Shown: positions 1 through 8,553 of the stretch, piece by piece | Layout of the letters: every line of letters starts with the position of its first letter | Position numbering within the stretch: position 1 is the stretch's first letter | DNA from: Sphingobium sp. Z007 | GTDB lineage: Bacteria > Pseudomonadota > Alphaproteobacteria > Sphingomonadales > Sphingomonadaceae | Direction: 5' to 3' | Length of the DNA stretch: 64,000 nucleotides | NCBI RefSeq assembly: GCF_900013425.1 | Contig: NZ_FBXK01000005.1 | Coordinates: 1,612,001-1,676,000 of the forward strand | Notes under the pieces: generated by a model | Told to the model about the DNA's origin: nothing | The model's input: only the letters and a program-made list of their open reading frames with translations | Databases searched by the model: none | Made by a program: the position numbers and the translations under genes

Positions 1-2049
1 AAGAGCGCCGACGCATTCCTGCAGGAACTTGCCACCCTCTCGCCCGGCGACCTGGTCGTCCATATGGACCATGGCATCGGTCGCTATGAAGGGCTCACGC
101 AAATCCCCGTCAGCAAGGCCGCGCATGATTGCGTGGCGCTCACCTATGCCGGCGGCGACAAGCTCTACGTCCCCGTCGAAAATCTCGAAGTCCTCTCCCG
201 CTACGGCAGCGAAAATGACGGTGTCAGCCTCGACAGACTGGGCGGCGAAGCCTGGCAGCGGCGCAAGGCCAAGATGAAGGAGCGCATCCGCGCAATCGCG
301 GGTGAATTGCTCAAGACCGCCGCCGAACGCGCCCTGCGCGCCGCCACCGTGGCCGAACCGGACCAGGCCGGCTACCCTGCCTTCGTGGATCGCTTCCCCT
401 ATCAGGAAACCGAGGATCAGGACCGCGCGATCAGCGACGTGGTGGAGGATCTAGGATCGGGCAAGCCGATGGATCGCCTGGTCTGCGGCGATGTCGGCTT
501 CGGCAAAACCGAAGTGGCGCTCCGCGCCGCCTTCGTCGCGGCGATGGCGGGCATGCAGGTGGTGGTCATCTGCCCCACCACCTTGCTCGCGCGCCAACAC
601 CATATGCAGTTTGAGGAGCGCTTCCGCGGCTTCCCCGTCAATATCGGCCGCCTCTCCCGCCTCGTCCCCGACAAGGAGGCGAAGGCGACCAAGGCGGGCT
701 TGGCGGACGGCACGATCGACATCGTCGTGGGCACCCACGCCCTGCTGGCGAAGGGGCTGGAGTTCAAGCGCCTCGGCCTCGTCATCGTGGACGAAGAACA
801 GCGCTTCGGCGTCACCCACAAGGAACGGTTGAAGTCGCTCAAGACCGACGTCCATGTCCTGACGCTGACCGCAACGCCGATCCCGCGCACGCTCCAGATG
901 GCGATGTCGGGCCTGCGCGAACTGTCCGTCATCCAGACCCCGCCGGTCGATCGCCTGGCGGTCCGCACCTATATCATGCCCTGGGACGGCGTTGTCATCC
1001 GCGAAGCCCTGCTGCGCGAACATTATCGCGGCGGCCAGAGCTTCTTCGTCGTCCCCCGCATCGCGGACCTGACCGAAATCGAAGAGTTTCTCCGCAACGA
1101 AGTGCCGGAGATCAAGGCCATCGTCGCCCACGGCCAGATGAGCGCCACCGATGTTGAGGAACGCATGTCCGCCTTCTACGACAAGCGCTACGATGTGCTG
1201 CTTTCCACAACCATCGTGGAATCAGGCCTCGACATCCCCAGCGCCAACACGCTCATCATCCACCGCGCCGACCGTTTCGGCCTCGCGCAACTCTACCAGC
1301 TACGCGGGCGCGTCGGCCGGTCGAAGACGCGCGCCTATGCCTATATGACGACGCCTGCCAACCGCATCATCACCGAAACGGCGGAAAAGCGGCTGAAAGT
1401 CCTGTCCGACCTCGACACGCTTGGCGCAGGCTTCCAACTCGCCTCGCACGATCTCGACATTCGCGGCGCGGGCAATCTCGTCGGCGACGAACAGTCCGGC
1501 CATATCAAGGAAGTCGGCTTCGAACTCTACCAGTCGATGCTGGAAGAGGCGATCATGGATGCCAAGGCAGGCGGAGTCGGCATCGAAAAGCGCAGCGACA
1601 GCTTCTCGCCCCAGATCAGCGTCGACGCGCCCATCCTGATCCCCGACGATTATGTGCCGGACCTCGACCTGCGCATGGGCCTCTATCGCCGCATCAACGA
1701 GATCGAGGACCGCAACGGGCTGGAATCCTTCGCCGCCGAACTGATCGACCGCTTCGGCAAGCTGCCGCTGCCGACGCAAAACCTGCTCAAGATCATCGAG
1801 ATCAAGCAGAATTGCATGACCGCGAACATCTCGAAAATCGACATGGGCGCCAAAGGCGCGCTGGTCAGCTTCTTCGAGGACAGCTTCCCCAACCCGGCGG
1901 GCCTCATCGCCTATGTCCAGCGCCTGGACGGCGTCGCCCGTCTGCGTCCCGACAGCAAAATCGTCGTCAACCGTGCCTGGCCCGATCCGCAGGCGCGGCT
2001 CAACGGCGCGCTGCAATTGTCGAAGGGGCTGGCCAAGGCGGCGGGATGA
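1..2049 (+). CDS. mfd: Transcription-repair coupling factor Mfd, C-terminal part
   Basis: Mfd removes RNA polymerase stalled at DNA lesions and recruits UvrA to start nucleotide excision repair. The reading frame is open from base 1, so the N-terminal UvrB-homology region lies outside the window; 682 residues remain. The visible part begins in the RNA polymerase interaction (CarD-like) domain (HMDHGIGRYEG), followed by the RecG-like superfamily 2 translocase: Walker A GDVGFGKTE, a DEEQ box, the TLTATPIPRTL motif and a helicase C lobe with the QLRGRVGR motif. The end matches the Mfd C-terminal regulatory domain. No close in-frame gene follows. The assignment is secure; only the 5' end is missing. 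Confidence 0.97.
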   Translation, partial: KSADAFLQELATLSPGDLVVHMDHGIGRYEGLTQIPVSKAAHDCVALTYAGGDKLYVPVENLEVLSRYGSENDGVSLDRLGGEAWQRRKAKMKERIRAIAGELLKTAAERALRAATVAEPDQAGYPAFVDRFPYQETEDQDRAISDVVEDLGSGKPMDRLVCGDVGFGKTEVALRAAFVAAMAGMQVVVICPTTLLARQHHMQFEERFRGFPVNIGRLSRLVPDKEAKATKAGLADGTIDIVVGTHALLAKGLEFKRLGLVIVDEEQRFGVTHKERLKSLKTDVHVLTLTATPIPRTLQMAMSGLRELSVIQTPPVDRLAVRTYIMPWDGVVIREALLREHYRGGQSFFVVPRIADLTEIEEFLRNEVPEIKAIVAHGQMSATDVEERMSAFYDKRYDVLLSTTIVESGLDIPSANTLIIHRADRFGLAQLYQLRGRVGRSKTRAYAYMTTPANRIITETAEKRLKVLSDLDTLGAGFQLASHDLDIRGAGNLVGDEQSGHIKEVGFELYQSMLEEAIMDAKAGGVGIEKRSDSFSPQISVDAPILIPDDYVPDLDLRMGLYRRINEIEDRNGLESFAAELIDRFGKLPLPTQNLLKIIEIKQNCMTANISKIDMGAKGALVSFFEDSFPNPAGLIAYVQRLDGVARLRPDSKIVVNRAWPDPQARLNGALQLSKGLAKAAG

Positions 2050-2054
2050 CAAGC

Positions 2055-2080
2055 GGGAGGGGGAGCATCCCCCCCCTTTC
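2055..2080 (+). terminator. Possible weak terminator after mfd
   Basis: A run of G (2059-2063) is followed five bases later by a run of C (2069-2076) and then TTTCC, six bases past the mfd stop. The stem is short and the T tract poor, so this is only a candidate. Confidence 0.35.
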
Positions 2081-2297
2081 CTACTCGGCATTTCTCTGGC
2101 TTATCCTGCCGAATGAAAAGCCCGGTCGCCCATCCCTCCCCATTCTGAAAAAACGCATCGATCCATGACCTGCATGTGACGCAGGTGGCGCGTCGCCATG
2201 ACCTTGGCGTCGCGTCAAAGGCGCGTCGCCGGCACCTCATCGTCACTTTACAGGTAAAATTCGCGCCAATTCGCGCCAAAAACACGTCCCACAACGG

Positions 2298-2352
2298 TGT
2301 GAACTTCGCCCAGGCGCGCTACTGTGAACTTCGCCCAGGCGCGCTACTGTGA
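2298..2352. repeat. 25-bp tandem direct repeat, two copies plus 5 bases
   Basis: The unit starting TGTGAACTTCGCCCAGG occurs exactly at 2298-2322 and 2323-2347 and begins a third time (TGTGA) at 2348-2352. The copies are identical, which points to a recent slippage or duplication event, or to a doubled regulator site about 120 bases upstream of the next start codon. Confidence 0.8.
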
Positions 2353-2468
2353 CCCGACCGCCATGCATCCATTCCTCATCATCCAGCAAATAAGCGGCAA
2401 CAGGCCAAACCTAAATCCGCCTTTGACGACCGGGCAGCAAAGTCCGGCGTCACAGCAGGAGAACGAGT

Positions 2469-2879
2469 ATGAGTCTGACCCTAATCGCCCTCGCCGCCGC
2501 TGCCGCAACCCACAGCATTGCCATCGAGCATCATGGCCAGCAGCTTGGCGCCACCTACACCGCCCGCGCTGAAATGCGCACCAGGACGGTTGGCGCCAGG
2601 ACGCCCAACCGCATGGATGCCCAGCGCTGCCAGTGGACCGCGACCATCGTTGTCGATCGCAAGCTGGACCACGGCCCGGCGCTGGCCCGCACCATCGCGA
2701 CCGACAAGCGGTTTTCGGGCAGCGAAGCGGGCGCCTGCACGCCCGGCCGCGAGTTGGGAGCGCGTAACCTGACCCAACATCACGACAAGATCGCGGCGCA
2801 TCTGGTCGCGGTGGCGCAGGCCGACCGGGCGCCGCTGCTGGCCGAACTGGATGCGGTGCGTAATCTTGCATCCAACTGA
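2469..2879 (+). CDS. Small exported protein of unknown function
   Basis: A 136-residue protein preceded by a good ribosome binding site (AGGAG about 8 bases before the ATG at 2469). The first 15 or so residues (SLTLIALAAAAATHS) look like a short signal peptide, so it is probably periplasmic. No catalytic motif is recognised. Cysteines occur in QRC and GAC contexts and could form a disulfide. It overlaps the start of the following porin-like gene, which suggests co-transcription. I do not recognise a named family; the call as a real gene rests on the SD, signal sequence and operon position. Confidence 0.65.
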   Translation: MSLTLIALAAAAATHSIAIEHHGQQLGATYTARAEMRTRTVGARTPNRMDAQRCQWTATIVVDRKLDHGPALARTIATDKRFSGSEAGACTPGRELGARNLTQHHDKIAAHLVAVAQADRAPLLAELDAVRNLASN

Positions 2880-3618
2880 TCATCGCCGCCGCATGGCATG
2901 GCTGGGAGCGATCGCGCTCGTCGGCCATGCCGTTCCGGCCGCCGCCCAATATGCCTCCGACTCGACCGTTACGCTCGAAGCCGCAAGCGACGAACGCCGC
3001 CGCGGCCTCAGCTGGAGCGACGACGATCCGGTGCTGCGCGGCACGCTGTCCGTCCCGGTCGCGCCGGGCCTCAGCCTCGACGGCGCGGCCACGACGCTCT
3101 GGGGCGGCGACCGCCATGGCGGTGCCGATGCCGTCATCGATCTGGGCGCCACCTATATGCGGCAAGTGGGCGGCTGGCGATTGAGCGCAGAGAGCCGCTA
3201 CCATTTCTTCCCCGGCGCATCCGGCGCGCGGGACGACGGATGGAGCTATGGCGAAGTCGGCGCGATCGCAGGTTTCTCGCTCGGCCCGGCTAGCATCGAT
3301 CTTGGCGCCCGCTATGCCCCGCGCCAGTCGGCGATCGGTGGCGACAATCTCTATCTGTCGGCCAGTGCGGCCGTCGGCATCCCCGGCACGCCACTCAGCC
3401 TGTCGGGCCATGTCGGCCGCTCTTCGGGCAACGTGCGCGACACCCTGAGCGCCGCGCGCCTCCGCCCGGATGGCGGCTATTGGGACCATGGCGTCGCGCT
3501 CGACTGGTATCACGGCCGCTGGTCCGCTGGCGTGCGCTACGCCAACAGCAGCATCGACGGCCCTGCCCGCAAACATGCGGGGGCCACCCTGATCGCCAGG
3601 GTGGGATGGACACTCTAG
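2851..3618 (+). CDS. TorF-family putative outer-membrane porin
   Basis: A 255-residue exported protein with many alternating amphipathic segments and aromatic-rich strand ends, ending in aromatic-free WTL. The stretch LEAASDERRRGLS after the signal peptide resembles the start of the TorF-type putative porins (TIGR02001-like), which fold as beta-barrels in the outer membrane. Start choice is uncertain. The ATG at 2851 overlaps the upstream gene by 29 bases and gives a long positively charged n-region. An in-frame ATG at 2893 gives a shorter signal peptide ending at PAAAQ, and neither has a strong SD. Substrate is unknown. Confidence 0.7.
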   Translation: MRCVILHPTDHRRRMAWLGAIALVGHAVPAAAQYASDSTVTLEAASDERRRGLSWSDDDPVLRGTLSVPVAPGLSLDGAATTLWGGDRHGGADAVIDLGATYMRQVGGWRLSAESRYHFFPGASGARDDGWSYGEVGAIAGFSLGPASIDLGARYAPRQSAIGGDNLYLSASAAVGIPGTPLSLSGHVGRSSGNVRDTLSAARLRPDGGYWDHGVALDWYHGRWSAGVRYANSSIDGPARKHAGATLIARVGWTL

Positions 3619-3690
3619 ACTCCATCCTATTCTGCTTGTGATGTAGGCAGCGCAGACCTATCCTTCCCTTTCCATATTGGGGGAAACATC

Positions 3691-4086
3691 ATGCCCGTCG
3701 AAATCACGATCCTCGCCTGGTCCATGATCCTGCTGCTCGTCCACATCTTCGCCGCGGCGCATGTGAAGACGAAGCAATATGGCCCCAAATGGAATATGGG
3801 CGCCCGCGACGAAAAGCTGCCACCGCTCCATCCCCTCGCCGGGCGCCTGATCCGGGCGGAGGCCAATTTCAAAGAAACCCTGCCCATCGCTATCGTCGCG
3901 CTGATCGGCGTGGTCGTGGCGGACAAGACCAGCGAATGGACCGCCATGGGCGGCTGGATCTGGCTGGGCGCGCGGGTCGTCTATCTGCCGCTTTATGCGG
4001 CGGGGGTGCCGGTGGTCCGCACCATCATCTTCCTGGCCAGCCTGATCGGCATCCTGATCGCCCTCTGGCCGCTGCTTACTTTCTAA
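3691..4086 (+). CDS. MAPEG family membrane protein
   Basis: A 131-residue protein with about four hydrophobic segments: residues 5-22, 57-75, 84-101 and 107-128. The cytoplasmic-loop signature RLIRAEANFKETLPI is typical of the MAPEG (eicosanoid/glutathione metabolism) superfamily, in which the Arg/Glu/Asn cluster contacts glutathione. Bacterial members are mostly uncharacterised, so no substrate is given. An AT-rich stretch with GGGGGAAAC precedes the ATG. The 3' end overlaps the stop of the convergent EAL gene by four bases. Confidence 0.85.
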   Translation: MPVEITILAWSMILLLVHIFAAAHVKTKQYGPKWNMGARDEKLPPLHPLAGRLIRAEANFKETLPIAIVALIGVVVADKTSEWTAMGGWIWLGARVVYLPLYAAGVPVVRTIIFLASLIGILIALWPLLTF

Positions 4087-6110
4087 CCCGCCAGCACCAG
4101 GTTGATGAGGTCGGCGGAGGACACGCCGGCCGACCGCAGGAAGCCCTGATAATAATCGCAACCCTCACGGGCGAGCAGATGCAACTGCTCTTCGGTCTCC
4201 ACCCCCTCGGCGATCACCTTAAGGCCCAGCGACTTGGCCATGTGGATAACACCGCGCACGATGATGCGGTCGCGCGCCGTGCCCGCAATATCCTGCGCCA
4301 GTCCGCTGTCGATCTTGAGATAGTCGAGTGGCAGATTCTTGAGATAGGAAAGGCTGGAATAGCCCGTGCCGAAATCATCGATCGCCACCGCCAACCCTTG
4401 CGTCCGCAACGCGGTCAGCAGCGCCGACGCCGCACCCACATCCTCGATCAGTCCGCTCTCGGTAATCTCTACCGTCAGGCGCGACCGCGGAAAGCCGCTG
4501 CGATCCACCAGTCCCAGCAGGTCCGACATGAAGCCGGGCTGGGCGATGTCCGCCGCGGTGACGTTGATCGACAGCCGCAGGTCGGACAAGGCGCGCGGCC
4601 AGGCCGCTGCCTGCCGCAGCGCTTCCGCCTGGATATGCGCCGACAGCGGCAGCATATAGTCGGATCGTTCGGCCGTGGCGAACAAGATACCCGCGCCCAG
4701 CGGGCCATAATGGGGGTGGTTCCAGCGCGCCAGCGCCTCCACCCCGCTGATCCTGTCGCTGCCGACCGGATATTGCGGCTGAAACACGATGCCGATCTCG
4801 CCCCGGTCCAGCGCCAGGCGCAGATCGGTTTCCAAGCGGTCGGCGTCCACCTGGCGGCTATGCTTTTCCGCCGACAGGATGCGGATGCCCTCGCCGCCCG
4901 CCTGTCGCGCATCGGACAGGGCAGTCCCCGCGCGGCGCAACAACTGGGTGGCGTCATCCTCCGTCCGCGCCTGCGCGATGCCGCAGCGCGCGATCAGGCG
5001 GATAAGGTGATCGCCCGCGCTGAACGGCTGCCCAACCGCGCCGATCAGTTGGCGCGCCAGGAAGGTCGCCCGGTCGCTCCCCGCCGCCTCGCCGGTCAGG
5101 CCGACCAGAAATTCGGTGCCCGCGATGCGGGCGACCATGGCGCCCGGTGCGACATCGTCCACCATCCGCTCGATCCGCCGCGCGATCCGGCCCAGCAGCG
5201 CGTCGCCCACAACCTGGCCATAGGCCGCGTTCATGCGGTCGAACTGGCTGATAGACAGCAGCAATATGGTGGTGGCCAGGCCCGCGCGGCGGTCCAGCCA
5301 GTCGAGCGCCGCCTGCCGCGAGCGCAGCCCGGTCAGATAGTCCCGCGTGACGCCATCCTGCGCCTGCCCGTCGGACAGCCATTCGACATCGGCGGCGATG
5401 GCGCCGTCGCTGATGCGCAGATGATGCACCAGTCGCTGGTCGGGTCGATCGGGCAGCGCATGGGCCAGCGCCGCCGGCCGCCCGGCGCGGCGCATCGCGC
5501 TCAGCCCTGCCAGAACCGCCCGGCGTTCGACACGGGGCAGGCGGCGCACCAGCGCGGCCGGCGCGATGCGCGTCTCCTTCAACCCCATATGCCGCGCCAG
5601 ATTGTCGCTCAATCGCAACTGCCCGTCACGCCCCAGCGCCCAGTAGAGCGCGTCGCCGCGCCGGATGCGCTGCGCCCGCTGGTTGTGCGTCACGCCGCCG
5701 CCCAGCCGTTCCACCAGCCGATGCGCGGACGCCAAAGCGGCGCGCAGACCCAGGTCGCTGATCGGTCCCGCCAGATAATGGGTGGCCCCGACCGCCAGCA
5801 AGGCCGGCACCTGGTCCAGATGCTGCGGATCGATCAACACCAGGATCGCGCCGCCGCCCGCTTCCATCGCCGGGACCAGCGGCGTCAGCAGCGCTTCGAC
5901 ATTGCCGCCGCCGCGCAGGTCAACCAGCGCCACCTGCGCCTCGCTGTGCAGATAGCGCTGCGGCGCATCCTTCGCGCGGCGCGCCCCGATCGCGCGCCAG
6001 CCGGCGCGCTGGGCGGCCTGGCTCAATCCGTCGCGGTCGCCCGGCGACAGGATGAACAGGCTGCGTTGCCCGCCACCGCTCTGATCACCGCCGCTCTGGT
6101 CCCCGCTCAC
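4083..6110 (-). CDS. EAL-domain cyclic-di-GMP phosphodiesterase with degenerate GGDEF
   Basis: About 675 residues. The N-terminal third has a receiver-like alpha/beta fold without an obvious phospho-acceptor pocket. The middle is a GGDEF-type domain whose signature has decayed to AGTEF, so it should not make c-di-GMP. The C-terminal EAL domain keeps the catalytic set: EALARW, the Asn of LSINVT, the Glu of VEITES, DDFGTGYSS, LKID, AEGVET and the Gln of YYQGF. It is therefore predicted to hydrolyse c-di-GMP to pGpG. The start is taken as GTG at 6110 preceded by GGGGAAAG; in-frame ATGs at 6152 and 6230 lack good SDs and run into the moaA promoter. It is divergent from moaA. Confidence 0.88.
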   Translation of the reverse strand: MSGDQSGGDQSGGGQRSLFILSPGDRDGLSQAAQRAGWRAIGARRAKDAPQRYLHSEAQVALVDLRGGGNVEALLTPLVPAMEAGGGAILVLIDPQHLDQVPALLAVGATHYLAGPISDLGLRAALASAHRLVERLGGGVTHNQRAQRIRRGDALYWALGRDGQLRLSDNLARHMGLKETRIAPAALVRRLPRVERRAVLAGLSAMRRAGRPAALAHALPDRPDQRLVHHLRISDGAIAADVEWLSDGQAQDGVTRDYLTGLRSRQAALDWLDRRAGLATTILLLSISQFDRMNAAYGQVVGDALLGRIARRIERMVDDVAPGAMVARIAGTEFLVGLTGEAAGSDRATFLARQLIGAVGQPFSAGDHLIRLIARCGIAQARTEDDATQLLRRAGTALSDARQAGGEGIRILSAEKHSRQVDADRLETDLRLALDRGEIGIVFQPQYPVGSDRISGVEALARWNHPHYGPLGAGILFATAERSDYMLPLSAHIQAEALRQAAAWPRALSDLRLSINVTAADIAQPGFMSDLLGLVDRSGFPRSRLTVEITESGLIEDVGAASALLTALRTQGLAVAIDDFGTGYSSLSYLKNLPLDYLKIDSGLAQDIAGTARDRIIVRGVIHMAKSLGLKVIAEGVETEEQLHLLAREGCDYYQGFLRSAGVSSADLINLVLAG

Positions 6111-6246
6111 AATCGTCTTTCCCCGGCACCGCGCATCGCCACGCCCTAGCATAAAGGCGTTACCGACCTCTTGCCCGGCCTGCAACTTCGTAAGGCTTTG
6201 AGCGGCGACGCTTGCACCGGTCCTGCCCATCGCCTAGCTAGTCGGC

Positions 6247-7257
6247 ATGGTCATGGCCGATCCCGCACGTACTATGATGACCGACGGTCTTGGCCGCCGG
6301 ATCAGCTATCTGCGCATTTCGGTGACCGACCGCTGCGACCTGCGCTGCCGTTATTGCATGGCGGAAAAAATGCAGTTCTTGCCCAAGGATCAGGTGTTGA
6401 CGCTGGAGGAGATCGCGCTGCTGGCGGATCTGTTCATTGCGCGCGGCATCACCAAGATCCGCCTGACTGGCGGCGAGCCATTGGTGCGGCGCGATATAGG
6501 CGATCTGGTCCGCCGGATGGGGCGCCATATCGGCGCGGGGCTGGAGGAACTGACCCTTACCACCAACGGCACCCGGCTGGCCGAGCATGCGGAGATGCTG
6601 GCGGATGCGGGCGTGCGGCGGATCAACGTCAGCCTGGACAGTCGCGATCCCGAACGCTTCGCCCATGTGACCCGCGGCGGCAAGATCGATCAAGTTTTCA
6701 CCGGACTGGCCGCGGCGCGTGCGGCGGGCCTGGCTGTCAAGATCAACATGGTGGCGCTCAAGGGCGTTAATGACGATGAAATCCTGTCGATGCTGCGCTG
6801 GTGCGGGGAGGAGGGTTTCGACCTGACCCTGATCGAAACCATGCCGCTGGGCGACACCGGCGAGGATCGCACCGATCATTATCTGCCGCTGACGCACGTC
6901 GCCGACCTGATCCGTGCTGATTATGCCCTCACCCCCCTCTCCCACCGCACCGGCGGCCCGGCGCGCTATCATGCGGTCCAGGGGATGGGCATTAAGCTCG
7001 GCCTCATCACGCCGCTAACTCAGAATTTCTGCGCCGACTGCAATCGCATCCGCATGACGTGCGAGGGCAAGATCTTCATGTGCCTGGGCCATGAGGACCA
7101 TGTCGATTTCAAGGCGGCCCTGCGCGAGGGCGGCCTGCCCGCCGTTGAGCCACTGATCGACAGGGCGCTGCGGTTGAAGCCGGCCGCGCACGACTTCCGC
7201 ATCGGCGCGGGCGAAGGCGCGGCCACGCGTCGTCATATGAGCGTCACCGGCGGATGA
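6247..7257 (+). CDS. moaA: GTP 3',8-cyclase MoaA
   Basis: Radical-SAM enzyme for the first step of molybdenum cofactor synthesis, converting GTP to 3',8-cyclo-GTP. The SAM-binding [4Fe-4S] motif is C30-x3-C34-x2-C37. The second cluster motif is seen as NFCADCNRIR with a third Cys in FMCLG near residue 275. The protein ends in the conserved Gly-Gly tail (SVTGG) that is essential in this family. Length, 336 residues, is normal. Downstream nadK starts inside its stop codon (ATGA), so the two are translationally coupled. Other Mo-cofactor genes are not in the window. Confidence 0.97.
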   Translation: MVMADPARTMMTDGLGRRISYLRISVTDRCDLRCRYCMAEKMQFLPKDQVLTLEEIALLADLFIARGITKIRLTGGEPLVRRDIGDLVRRMGRHIGAGLEELTLTTNGTRLAEHAEMLADAGVRRINVSLDSRDPERFAHVTRGGKIDQVFTGLAAARAAGLAVKINMVALKGVNDDEILSMLRWCGEEGFDLTLIETMPLGDTGEDRTDHYLPLTHVADLIRADYALTPLSHRTGGPARYHAVQGMGIKLGLITPLTQNFCADCNRIRMTCEGKIFMCLGHEDHVDFKAALREGGLPAVEPLIDRALRLKPAAHDFRIGAGEGAATRRHMSVTGG

Positions 7258-8030
7258 GCAGCGAGCCACGGCGCGCGCTGGTCGCGTCCCCCACACAAGC
7301 CGCACGGGCAGCGGAGGAGCGGCTGCGCGCCGCCTATGACTTCGTGCCCTTCGAGCAGGCCGACATGATTATTGCGCTGGGCGGCGACGGCTTCATGCTT
7401 CAGACGCTCCATTCGATGCTGGAGGCCCGCCGGATCGTGCCCATCTTCGGCATGAATCTGGGCACGGTCGGTTTCCTGATGAACGAATGGCGGCTGGAAC
7501 GGCTCGACCAGCGGCTGGAAAAGGCCAAGAGCTTCAAGGTCAATCCGCTGCGCATGACGGTCGATACGGTCGATGGCGAGCGTTTCTCCATACCCGCGAT
7601 CAACGAAGTCTCGCTGCTGCGCGAAACCCGCCAGACCGCCAAGCTGGAGGTGCAGGTCAACGGCCGCGCCGTCCTGCCCGAACTGGTGTGCGACGGCGTG
7701 CTGGTCGCGACCCCGGCCGGGTCCACAGCCTATAATCTGTCCGCCCATGGCCCCATCCTGCCGCTGGGGTCCGCATTGATGGCGCTGACCCCGATCAGCC
7801 CATTCCGCCCGCGTCGCTGGCGCGGCGCGATCTTGCCGGAAAATACCATTATCCGCTTCACCGTGCTGGACCCGGTCAAGCGCCCGGTCAGCGCCGTGGC
7901 CGACCAGCGCGAAGTGCGCGACGTCGCGCAGGTGGAAGTCGGCATCGACCGCGCCACCCCGCTGACCTTGTTGTTCGACCCCGAGCATACGCTGGACGAC
8001 CGCATCGCCGCGGAACAATTCATCGCATAA
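7254..8030 (+). CDS. nadK: NAD kinase
   Basis: Phosphorylates NAD to NADP in the cytoplasm. The 258-residue protein carries the family signature GGDG at residues 43-46 (catalytic Asp45), the NLGTVGFLMN segment, INEVSLLR, and the TPAGSTAYNLSAHGPI motif that binds the adenylate. It starts within the moaA stop codon (ATGA overlap). Pairing with moaA has no obvious biochemical logic and probably reflects a shared housekeeping transcript. The length is on the short side typical of alphaproteobacterial NadK. Confidence 0.96.
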   Translation: MSSEPRRALVASPTQAARAAEERLRAAYDFVPFEQADMIIALGGDGFMLQTLHSMLEARRIVPIFGMNLGTVGFLMNEWRLERLDQRLEKAKSFKVNPLRMTVDTVDGERFSIPAINEVSLLRETRQTAKLEVQVNGRAVLPELVCDGVLVATPAGSTAYNLSAHGPILPLGSALMALTPISPFRPRRWRGAILPENTIIRFTVLDPVKRPVSAVADQREVRDVAQVEVGIDRATPLTLLFDPEHTLDDRIAAEQFIA

Positions 8031-8047
8031 ATTTCCGTCATTTGCTG

Positions 8048-8077
8048 CTTGCCATGGCGGGAAAGCCGCTGCTATAG
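8048..8077 (+). promoter_or_regulatory. Candidate promoter of the first tRNA-Asn
   Basis: CTTGCC (8048-8053) and CTATAG (8072-8077) are spaced 18 bases apart, like alphaproteobacterial housekeeping promoters, about 30 bases before the tRNA. An equivalent CTTGCC lies at the same place before the second copy. Confidence 0.5.
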
Positions 8078-8106
8078 GCGCGGCCTGCCCAGCGGAAGCG
8101 GGTTGC

Positions 8107-8181
8107 TCCCCGATAGCTCAGCGGTAGAGCATTCGACTGTTAATCGAATGGCCGTAGGTTCGAATCCTACTCGGGGAGCCA
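8107..8181 (+). tRNA. tRNA-Asn (GTT), copy 1
   Basis: A full cloverleaf: acceptor stem TCCCCGA/TCGGGGA, D stem GCTC/GAGC, anticodon stem TTCGA/TCGAA with loop CTGTTAA (anticodon GTT), T stem GTAGG/CCTAC, discriminator G, and CCA encoded in the DNA. Length is 75 bases including CCA. Confidence 0.97.
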
Positions 8182-8304
8182 CATTTTCCAGCCGCTACGG
8201 CCTGGCCTCCGTCATTTTAGTTAGCGTGTTTCGCGACCTGCGGATGAAGCTATTCCGTGCTTTTCCTATGATCCATATTTTTGAGATCGGGCGAACGGGA
8301 AGCC

Positions 8305-8334
8305 CTTGCCATTTCAAATCAGTCGATGCATAGG
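8305..8334 (+). promoter_or_regulatory. Candidate promoter of the second tRNA-Asn
   Basis: CTTGCC (8305-8310) and CATAGG (8329-8334) with 18-base spacing. The 21 bases starting ATAGGCGCGG (8330-8350) are identical to those before copy 1 (8074-8094). Confidence 0.45.
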
Positions 8335-8362
8335 CGCGGCCTGCCCAGCGAAAGCCGGTCGT

Positions 8363-8437
8363 TCCCCGATAGCTCAGCGGTAGAGCATTCGACTGTTAAT
8401 CGAATGGCCGTAGGTTCGAATCCTACTCGGGGAGCCA
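8363..8437 (+). tRNA. tRNA-Asn (GTT), copy 2
   Basis: Identical in all 75 bases to the copy 256 bases upstream, with GTT anticodon, the same four stems and encoded CCA. The promoter-proximal leader is also duplicated, so this copy is likely expressed separately. Confidence 0.97.
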
Positions 8438-8497
8438 TTTTTTCCAATATCTCCAACATCTTTATTCTGGATCGTTCGCCGTTGCGCCGCCCCTAAG

Positions 8498-8531
8498 AAA
8501 AAACGCGCGAAGCCGGTGGGCCTCGCGCGTT
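8498..8531 (-). terminator. Rho-independent terminator of the ParA/SPOR operon
   Basis: Read on the minus strand, a 13-bp GC-rich stem with one imperfect pair (8519-8531 with 8502-8514) closes a 4-base loop and is followed by a T run (complement of 8498-8503). It lies 22 bases past the stop of the minus-strand TPR-SPOR gene. Confidence 0.85.
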
Positions 8532-8553
8532 CAAGGTGACGCTTGGGGGAGGT

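Larger units (their letters stand above)
2050..2468. other. 419-base gene-free spacer with short tandem repeats
   Basis: No convincing coding frame is visible between mfd and the next gene. The spacer holds a possible terminator, a 6-bp inverted repeat (2168-2173 with 2181-2186), a 10-base unit repeated twice (2258-2267, 2268-2277) and a 25-base unit repeated twice (2298-2347). The promoter of the downstream small gene must also lie here but I cannot pick it with confidence. Confidence 0.6.

Noticed and set aside
3789..6149. 786-residue plus-strand open frame opposite the EAL gene
   Set aside because: It is the antisense shadow of a clear EAL/GGDEF protein in GC-rich DNA, with low-complexity Arg/Gln/Ala composition and no motif.
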